Assembly (NCBI GenBank): GCA_964559845.1
Contig: CAZLJF010000005.1
Span: 1-54,998, forward strand
From: WSZY01 sp964559845
GTDB taxonomy: Bacteria > Pseudomonadota > Zetaproteobacteria > Mariprofundales > Mariprofundaceae
Direction: 5' to 3'
Length of the DNA stretch: 54,998 bases
The notes under the pieces are model-generated. The model did no database searches and had not been told where the DNA came from. It saw only the letters and a list, made by a program, of their open reading frames with translations. Both the position numbers and the translations under genes were made by a program. How positions within the stretch are numbered: position 1 is the first letter of the stretch; the number at the start of each line of letters is the position of its first letter. Positions 49,801-54,998 of the stretch are shown here, in pieces.

Positions 49801-50966
49801 AACCATCACCGTTACTTCTCTATGTTCACATCCCCTATTGCATCCATAAATGCCACTACTGCGATTTTAATTCGCATGTTCGGGAGCAGCATGAGTGGCA
49901 CCGTTACCAGGATGCGCTGCTGCATGAAATGGCTTATTGGGCAGGGCAGCCCCAGTTTGCCGGACGAAAGATAGCCTCCATCTTTTTTGGCGGTGGAACA
50001 CCATCGCTGGCGCCGCCTGCCCTGATTGCATCGGTGATCAAACAGGCATCCGGACTCTTTGGAGTTGATCGGTATGCAGAGATTTCGCTTGAAGCCAATC
50101 CGGGCACGGTGGATCAATCCCGTTTTGCAGCTTTCCGGGAGGCAGGCGTTAACCGCCTCTCCATTGGCGTGCAGAGCCTGAATAATGATGAACTGAAGTG
50201 GCTGGAGCGTATTCATGACCGGGATCAGGCAATCAGAGCCTTTGATCGCGCCCGGGCATCCGGTTTTGACAATATCAACCTTGATCTGATGTATGGGCTT
50301 CCGCAGCAGTCGGTTGATCAGTGGATGAATACCCTCCATGAAGCGGTGTGCCTTGGGCCTGAACATCTGTCATGTTACCAGCTAACTGTTGAGCCGCATA
50401 CGAAACTGGCGGCTTCGGTTCATAAAGTTGCGGAACAGTTGCCGGATGAGGATCTGGCTTTGCGGTTTCTTGAGGATACGAGGACAGCTCTTGCGGATGC
50501 GGGATACGCGGCCTATGAGGTATCCAACTTTGCCAAACCGGGATTTTATTGCCGCCATAATGATGGTTACTGGCGCTATTGTGACTATATCGGCATTGGT
50601 GCAGGCGCCTCGGGAAAGTGGGATCGTCCTGATGGCGGCGTCAGCCGTTACAGCAATATACGCCAGCCCGAAAAGTATATTGAGGCCACCTTTACGGATG
50701 GTAGTGCGGTCAGTAGTGATGAACTGTTAACACGCCAGAAGTCTGCGGCAGAGGCTTTGTGGTTAGGTCTTCGGCGCAGTCACGGCATTAATCTTGATCG
50801 CTATTCTGAACGCTTTGGAGAAAACACGGATGTACTGTTTGGAGGTGTGATCGACTCATGGCTTCAACAGGGGTGTCTGGAGCTGAATCCGCACTATTTA
50901 CGTCTGACTGACAGCGGTCTGGCACTGGCCGATGCCATTGCTGTGGAGATTATAACATCAGTTTGA
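49797..50966 (+). CDS. hemW: Heme chaperone / radical SAM protein HemW
   Basis: 389 residues. Radical SAM CxxxCxxC at C15, C19, C22 (PYCIHKCHYCDF), FFGGGTPSL, EANPGTVD, RLSIGVQS and a C-terminal HemN-type domain. HemW proteins bind and deliver heme; the extra cysteine required of true HemN is absent. GTG start overlaps rng (GTGA). The tail overlaps the tail of ftsY on the other strand by nine bases. Confidence 0.92.
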   Translation: MKPSPLLLYVHIPYCIHKCHYCDFNSHVREQHEWHRYQDALLHEMAYWAGQPQFAGRKIASIFFGGGTPSLAPPALIASVIKQASGLFGVDRYAEISLEANPGTVDQSRFAAFREAGVNRLSIGVQSLNNDELKWLERIHDRDQAIRAFDRARASGFDNINLDLMYGLPQQSVDQWMNTLHEAVCLGPEHLSCYQLTVEPHTKLAASVHKVAEQLPDEDLALRFLEDTRTALADAGYAAYEVSNFAKPGFYCRHNDGYWRYCDYIGIGAGASGKWDRPDGGVSRYSNIRQPEKYIEATFTDGSAVSSDELLTRQKSAAEALWLGLRRSHGINLDRYSERFGENTDVLFGGVIDSWLQQGCLELNPHYLRLTDSGLALADAIAVEIITSV

Positions 50967-51872
50967 GGCTGGTTCTTTTGTCTCCGAGGTATCAGGCAGC
51001 AGGCCTGTAACAAAGTCTTCGGCATCAAATGGCATCAGGTCTTCCAGAGCCTCACCGACACCGATGTAGCGGATTGGAAGCCTGAACCTGTCTGCCAGCT
51101 GAAGCACAATACCGCCTTTGGCGGAGCCATCGAGCTTGGTGACAATCAGCCCGGTCGTTCCTGCGGTCTCCCTGAACTTTTCCACCTGCACGACGGCATT
51201 CTGGCCCGTGCCACCATCGACCACCTGCCACACCTCATGCGGCGCTTCCGGATAGGACTTGGTGATAACGCGGCGTACTTTGGCCAGTTCATCCATAAGC
51301 CCCTTGTCGGTCTGCACACGGCCTGCTGTATCAACAATAACGACGTCATAGCCCTTGGCAATGCCACGCTGGACCGTGTCGAATGCAACCGCAGCAGGAT
51401 CGGCACCCTCATGCTGGCGTACCATCTCCGCACCGGCACGCTCAACCCATACCGCCAGCTGATCCACAGCAGCGGCGCGGAAGGTGTCTGCCGCACCGAC
51501 CAGCACCTTTTTTCCTTCGCTTGCAAACATCATGGCCAGTTTACCGATCGTGGTGGTTTTACCGGTGCCATTGACGCCAATGACAAGCAGGACAAAGGGG
51601 CCTGAAGCAGGGGGCTTAACCGGCCCGGGGTTATCCAGCCTTGATATCATGGCACGCTTCAGAGCCGCAAGCGGTGCGCTACGCTCTTTTCTGGCGCTCT
51701 CCACCAGGCTCATGGCCAGCTCGGCACCACAATCGGCCATGATCAGGCCATCCTCAATATCCATCCACTGGCTGTCACTCAGCGCTGTTTCACTGCTGGT
51801 CGGCAGCACATGGGAAAGATTGTCGCGGCTGCGCTTTAGACCTTTGGTGAGTCGTGAAAAGAAGGATGCCAA
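50958..51872 (-). CDS. ftsY: Signal recognition particle receptor FtsY
   Basis: GTPase that docks SRP-ribosome complexes at SecYEG. 304 residues: NG domains only, without the long acidic A domain of E. coli (497 residues). N domain helical, then GVNGTGKTTTIGKLA (G1), DTFRAAAVDQL, VIVDTAGR (G3), TKLDGSAKGG (G4) and the IGVGE closing motif. Short FtsY proteins are common outside enterics. 107 bp separate it from PCuAC. Confidence 0.94.
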   Translation of the reverse strand: MASFFSRLTKGLKRSRDNLSHVLPTSSETALSDSQWMDIEDGLIMADCGAELAMSLVESARKERSAPLAALKRAMISRLDNPGPVKPPASGPFVLLVIGVNGTGKTTTIGKLAMMFASEGKKVLVGAADTFRAAAVDQLAVWVERAGAEMVRQHEGADPAAVAFDTVQRGIAKGYDVVIVDTAGRVQTDKGLMDELAKVRRVITKSYPEAPHEVWQVVDGGTGQNAVVQVEKFRETAGTTGLIVTKLDGSAKGGIVLQLADRFRLPIRYIGVGEALEDLMPFDAEDFVTGLLPDTSETKEPASN

Positions 51873-51894
51873 TGGGTACTCCTTAAGGCGGCTG

Positions 51895-51931
51895 AAATAA
51901 AAACTGGCCGGAGGATTTCTCCTCCGGCCAG
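51895..51931 (-). terminator. Rho-independent terminator after the PCuAC gene
   Basis: Perfect 12-bp stem (CTGGCCGGAGGA at 51904-51915, TCCTCCGGCCAG at 51920-51931) with a 4-base loop. Read on the - strand it is followed by TTTTTATTT. It separates the PCuAC gene from ftsY. Confidence 0.92.
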
Positions 51932-51979
51932 TATGCTGTGCCGACTTTTTATTCCGGTCAAATGCTTGTCAGGTTCCAG

Positions 51980-52450
51980 TCAATGGGTTCCGTGGTGACC
52001 GTGAGATGTATGTGTTTCATTCGATTTGCTGCGCATATCACGAACCTCTGCGTGTATCATAACTGTTTCTCCATTAGATGTTTCCAACGTGATCATCAGA
52101 TGCTCGCCTGCTTTAAGCATCCTTTGCAGTCCGGTCAGCATCAGGTGGTTTCCACCCGGATCGAAGCTGATGCCGCCATGGGCTGGCACTACCACCCTCT
52201 CCATCTTCTGCATGTGCATCATGCCGTCATGCATTGTCATGGCATGAAACTCCGGATGATCGGCCACGTCGGTTTTGACAGCGGTGATTTCAATATCCCT
52301 GTCGCCGGTATTGCGGATGGTCATATAACCGGCTGCGGTATCGGCAACCGGAGGCGGCAGGCGCACCCATGCGTTTTCAACCACAATTTCTGCAGCTGCC
52401 TGAAGTGGCATGAGAAGCAGCAGGCCGAATAGCATCATTAATCGTTTCAT
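51980..52450 (-). CDS. PCuAC-type periplasmic copper chaperone
   Basis: 156 residues. Signal peptide (MKRLMMLFGLLLLMP, cleavage after QAAA), then the DUF461/PCuAC fold with a Cu(I) site in HAMTMHDGMMHMQKM and HLMLTGL. The tail adds HTSHGHHGTH, a second His-rich metal site. Such proteins deliver copper to cytochrome oxidase. ATG 52450 follows AAGGAG. A terminator stands only 22 bases upstream, after the barrel gene. Confidence 0.88.
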   Translation of the reverse strand: MKRLMMLFGLLLLMPLQAAAEIVVENAWVRLPPPVADTAAGYMTIRNTGDRDIEITAVKTDVADHPEFHAMTMHDGMMHMQKMERVVVPAHGGISFDPGGNHLMLTGLQRMLKAGEHLMITLETSNGETVMIHAEVRDMRSKSNETHTSHGHHGTH

Positions 52451-52472
52451 ATTTTGTCTCCTTAAAATAAAC

Positions 52473-52497
52473 AAAAAAGGGAGCCTAATCGGCTCCC
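52473..52497 (-). terminator. Rho-independent terminator between barrel and PCuAC genes
   Basis: On the - strand: GGGAGCC (52497-52491), 5-base loop, GGCTCCC (52485-52479), then TTTTTTG. Downstream, the PCuAC ribosome site begins within about 15 bases. It is likely a partial terminator that lowers PCuAC expression relative to the barrel. Confidence 0.9.
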
Positions 52498-52513
52498 TCT
52501 CATTTGTCTGGTG

Positions 52514-53599
52514 CTAAAAACGCACGGAGGCGCGCAGGAAGAACCAGTTGTCAGTCACCAGTTGGATGCCGTTGGTGTTTTGATAAACCGGTATCCGGTA
52601 TTCGCCACTGACAATAAACTCCGGCGATACCACCCACTGCACCCCCGGTGAAATAAACAGGGAGTTGATGCCTGTATTGGCTATGTTGTCAATCATCGAC
52701 ATCATGGGATCCTGGTAGGCCACTTTGCCCGTTTGCGCATCAATGGTGCCGTCGCTGCTATCCTTGCCTGCCCATATGCCGTTCAGATCAAGCTTTGCAT
52801 TGAATGTAGAGGTGACGCGATAGCGGGCGGAGAGGTCATAGTTCAGGCGGTTGCCGACCCTGTAACCGAGGCTGTTGCGGCCATTGATCTGATAGATCAG
52901 GGATGGAGAGAGACTCCACCGGATACCGCCATCATCCGGGTGTGAGCCGAAGCCCAGCGTGCCGTTGGCCAACAGGATGCCGTCCCACGAGCCGGAACCG
53001 GCCTGCATCATCATATGCACAAGATCGCCACTGCTTTTGCGCGACCTGTATTTGCCGGTCGGGGCCTTGATGCCGACGCCGACAGAGAAACGCTGGCGGG
53101 TACGTATCTCCGCATCCTTATAGACATCTCTCAGGTAGACGAGTGATATATCACCGATGCCGCGGATGGTGTCCATGCTCATATCTGCGTAGGTGATATT
53201 GCCCATCATCTTCATCCCCATTTTCATTTCCATATCATTAATGACATAGGGAAGTGTCAGAACAAAGGCGTTGTCCTCATCCATACGATAAGCGGCATTG
53301 ATACTGATCTTGGACATGGTCATTTTTGTTGGAACGGAGTACATACTGCCATTTGGCCGTGCTGCCAGGTTATTGCTAATGACCTGATCAGGCGACAGTT
53401 TGGCAGTACCTTGAAGAATAGTTTTCATGTCCATGTTGTCATACTGTGTGGTAAGCGTGAGCCCGGTTGAGCCACCTACGCCTTCTACGCCTGCTGCAAT
53501 ACAGCATGACAGGCCGCATTCACTTGCTGCTGCAGGCATTACTACAGCCATGCTCAGAGCGCTCGCTATGGCGAGGCCCGGAATCTTGATTCTTTTCAA
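52514..53599 (-). CDS. Met-rich outer-membrane beta-barrel
   Basis: 361 residues. Signal peptide (cleavage after PAAA), an early cysteine cluster SECGLSCC, then barrel strands with many Met residues (DMKT, KMTMSK, MEMKMGMKMM, DMSM). Ends in SVRF, the aromatic C-terminal residue needed for BAM-mediated folding. It is reminiscent of outer-membrane proteins of the transporter/OmpA-like DUF families seen beside copper genes; no exact name. TTG start after AGGAG. Copper or other soft-metal handling is inferred from Met content and the neighbours. Confidence 0.65.
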   Translation of the reverse strand: MKRIKIPGLAIASALSMAVVMPAAASECGLSCCIAAGVEGVGGSTGLTLTTQYDNMDMKTILQGTAKLSPDQVISNNLAARPNGSMYSVPTKMTMSKISINAAYRMDEDNAFVLTLPYVINDMEMKMGMKMMGNITYADMSMDTIRGIGDISLVYLRDVYKDAEIRTRQRFSVGVGIKAPTGKYRSRKSSGDLVHMMMQAGSGSWDGILLANGTLGFGSHPDDGGIRWSLSPSLIYQINGRNSLGYRVGNRLNYDLSARYRVTSTFNAKLDLNGIWAGKDSSDGTIDAQTGKVAYQDPMMSMIDNIANTGINSLFISPGVQWVVSPEFIVSGEYRIPVYQNTNGIQLVTDNWFFLRASVRF

Positions 53600-53645
53600 T
53601 TTAATCTCCTAAATGTCTGATAAATAAATCCGTTGCATGTGAACA

Positions 53646-53673
53646 TTTCGAAATACTGTTGCGAATTTCGAAA
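53646..53673. promoter_or_regulatory. Paired TTTCGAAA palindromes upstream of the Met-rich barrel
   Basis: Two identical 8-bp palindromes (53646-53653 and 53666-53673), 20 bp apart centre to centre, so on the same face of the helix. They lie 47-74 bp upstream of the barrel start, in promoter position. Possible dimer operators. Confidence 0.4.
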
Positions 53674-53686
53674 GTGCATGCGTCTT

Positions 53687-53708
53687 TATCCCGGCAATTG
53701 CCGGGATA
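53687..53708. repeat. 22-bp perfect palindrome
   Basis: Symmetric CCCGGCAATTGCCGGG core with TAT/ATA flanks. It lies between the stop of the His/Met-rich gene and the paired TTTCGAAA sites. It could fold as a 9-bp hairpin with an AATT loop, but no T-run follows on either strand, so it may be a weak terminator or a protein site. Confidence 0.6.
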
Positions 53709-53725
53709 CCAAAAACGGGGATTTA

Positions 53726-54271
53726 TCAGAGCTGTTTGGGAGGTGGAGGAGGGATGTCCCTTTCCAGAGTGTGAAGTGCCGGAAAGGCTTCCGGCTGGAT
53801 ACGAACTGTACGTTCACCGGTTTTAAATTCGATGGAAGGAGTTATATGCGGTGAAAGTACTTGCGGAAACCCGTCCAGGCTGCGATTGCAGCCGCAACCG
53901 CACTCGATGCGGCACTCTCTTTCCGCTGCCGAGAGCTGTTTATGATGCTTGTGAAGTCCTTTGGCCTGTTCGCTGTTCCGCTGATCGTGCAACTGTTTAT
54001 CATGCCCGGCATGTGTGGACTCGTGATGCATCATGGAGCTGTGCATATCATGGTTGTGCGTCATGCCATGCGGCATTTCCATGCCGGGGGCATGTATCGA
54101 ATGTTCTGATATTGCATGCATATCTGAACCTGCATGGACTTCCTGCAAGTGACATGTATCGCAGTCGGCTCTATTCTCCAGCGCGTGGCAGATAGCGGCC
54201 TGTGGCAGAAGCGGCAGGCTGGTGACCGAGAGCAGGGTGGCAACCATAACCAAGGATATCATGCGACGCAT
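53726..54271 (-). CDS. His/Met/Cys-rich secreted protein of the copper neighbourhood
   Basis: 181 residues. Signal peptide (cleavage after LPQA), then CDTCHL, a CxxCH motif that could bind heme c or a metal, a long His/Met-rich linker (SIHAPGMEMPHGMTHNHDMHSSMMHHE), a second cysteine cluster ECRIECGCGC, and a Pro-rich end. No family recognised. Composition suggests soft-metal (copper or silver) binding in the periplasm. A palindrome ATGGTTTGAAACCAT (54270-54284) overlaps its start codon. Confidence 0.6.
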   Translation of the reverse strand: MRRMISLVMVATLLSVTSLPLLPQAAICHALENRADCDTCHLQEVHAGSDMHAISEHSIHAPGMEMPHGMTHNHDMHSSMMHHESTHAGHDKQLHDQRNSEQAKGLHKHHKQLSAAERECRIECGCGCNRSLDGFPQVLSPHITPSIEFKTGERTVRIQPEAFPALHTLERDIPPPPPKQL

Positions 54272-54284
54272 GGTTTGAAACCAT
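54270..54284. promoter_or_regulatory. 15-bp palindrome at the start of the His/Met-rich gene
   Basis: ATGGTTTGAAACCAT, perfect 7+1+7 symmetry, covering the start codon region of the - strand gene and facing the divergent TlpA-like gene. It may be a repressor site or a hairpin that masks translation start. Confidence 0.4.
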
Positions 54285-54382
54285 ACGGTTGAAAGCTATC
54301 CTTGCAAGAAATAAGGGCTATACCCGACCACTGTACAAGATGATGCGGTGGAAAAACCATGTGCGTCAGTGAGGAATCAGAT

Positions 54383-54859
54383 ATGTTATACTGGAAAGCC
54401 AAATTGGGAATGTTGTTTGCATTGCTGCTGTTGGCGGCACCGCTTTCGTTTGCCGTGGAGTATGAGTGGAAGGATAGTTCCGGTGCAGTGAAATCACTGG
54501 CGGATTACAGGGGCAAGCCTGTTATGCTGCATTTCTGGGCCAGCTGGTGCCCGCCGTGCCGTAATGAACTGCCGGAGCTTCAGGCATGGAGCAGGGCGCA
54601 TGCGGATGTTAAAGTGATTGTTGTAACACTGGACCGTAACATTGCCGACGCCATAGCATTTCTGGAGTCCAGGGAGATCGGCTTTCCCGCCCTGCAGGGT
54701 GACATGATGAGTGCTCAAAGGCTTGGTGTTCGCGGTTTGCCGGCAACGCTTGTTATTGGCCCGGACGGCACTATTCGCAAGACTCGCATCGGAGCCGTGC
54801 AGTGGGATGATGAGGCTGAGAGCGGTTCAATTCTGCAGGCTTTCAGGTCAGGTTCCTGA
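54383..54859 (+). CDS. TlpA/ResA-like thioredoxin-fold protein
   Basis: 158 residues. Signal peptide or anchor (KAKLGMLFALLLLAAP, cleavage near FAVE), then a thioredoxin fold with active site WASWCPPCRNELP and cis-Pro in GLPATLVIGPDG. Periplasmic thiol-disulfide reductase, of the kind that prepares copper or heme sites. ATG 54383 follows GAGGA. Divergent from the His/Met-rich gene. Confidence 0.87.
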   Translation: MLYWKAKLGMLFALLLLAAPLSFAVEYEWKDSSGAVKSLADYRGKPVMLHFWASWCPPCRNELPELQAWSRAHADVKVIVVTLDRNIADAIAFLESREIGFPALQGDMMSAQRLGVRGLPATLVIGPDGTIRKTRIGAVQWDDEAESGSILQAFRSGS

Positions 54860-54882
54860 TCCTTTCTCATAGAGCTGCTGCA

Positions 54883-54996
54883 TTACTGCTCACAAAGCCT
54901 TGCAGGATCGAAATAAATGGTCGAATCGCCGCTATCGAAATTAGTAATGGGATGGTCCGTCCCGCACTCTCCCGTATCGGCATCTGAGTGCCAGAA
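54883..54996 (-). CDS. 3' end of a gene cut by the window edge
   Basis: Open frame from the edge, 37 codons, ending in a TAA at 54883-54885. The tail reads TNFDSGDSTIYFDPARLCEQ, which has the look of a real protein end rather than a shadow, but is too short to name. Convergent with the TlpA-like gene. Confidence 0.45.
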   Translation of the reverse strand, partial: FWHSDADTGECGTDHPITNFDSGDSTIYFDPARLCEQ

Positions 54997-54998
54997 TG

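Overview
The window is about 55 kb of chromosome from a Gram-negative, didermic proteobacterium. Outer-membrane lipoprotein and barrel genes, MlaA, a LolCD-like exporter, type IV pilus genes, DksA, RNase G, LipB and PpnP all point that way. The gene mix would suit a Zetaproteobacterium (Mariprofundus-like) or a deep-branching gammaproteobacterium, but this is inference: there is no rRNA gene in the window. Coding density is high, and many neighbouring genes overlap at ATGA, TTGA or GTGA, so most of the window is long translationally coupled operons.

Layout. 0.2-10.2 kb (+): aroE, then a type IV pilus assembly and regulation operon (pilB, pilC, pilS, pilR, pilD), coaE, and rho with a strong terminator. 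10.3-16.5 kb (-): a seven-gene operon with a secreted TPR-like protein, a LolD-like ATPase, a LolC/MacB-like permease, a LolA-like periplasmic protein, an outer-membrane barrel, and a LytS-type kinase with its LytTR regulator. 16.8-17.5 kb (-): a HAD pyrimidine nucleotidase. 17.5-21.8 kb: a complete chromosomal integron with a full-length intI (+), an attI region, and five AT-rich cassettes (-) separated by recognisable attC sites. The cassettes encode a NYN nuclease, a DUF3592 membrane protein, a SieB-like membrane protein and two unknowns. 21.8-29.1 kb (+): an epimerase gene coupled to intI, a zincin, a MoxR/DUF58/transglutaminase trio, fabI and aroC.

29.2-37.1 kb: mlaA, an aldo-keto reductase, a fragment of a voltage-gated channel gene, a ferredoxin/double-CDGSH protein, an operon bcp-coaBC-dut-rsmC-like-rsuA (-), and ispH (+). 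37.2-44.8 kb: an IS481-type transposase remnant, then a six-gene (-) operon: TetR-PqqD fusion, PylC-like ATP-grasp ligase, fold-III PLP decarboxylase, urea transporter fused to an M23 peptidase, outer-membrane barrel and TPR protein. This operon is the best candidate for an undescribed system: a predicted amino-acid or peptide-derived metabolite pathway with its own regulator/peptide-binding domain, inner-membrane channel, envelope peptidase and outer-membrane component.

45.0-51.9 kb: dksA, moeB-ppnP-lipB (-), maf-rng-hemW (+) and ftsY (-). 52.0-54.9 kb: an apparent copper/periplasmic thiol neighbourhood with a PCuAC chaperone, a Met-rich barrel, a His/Met/Cys-rich secreted protein and a TlpA-like thioredoxin, followed by the 3' end of one more gene.
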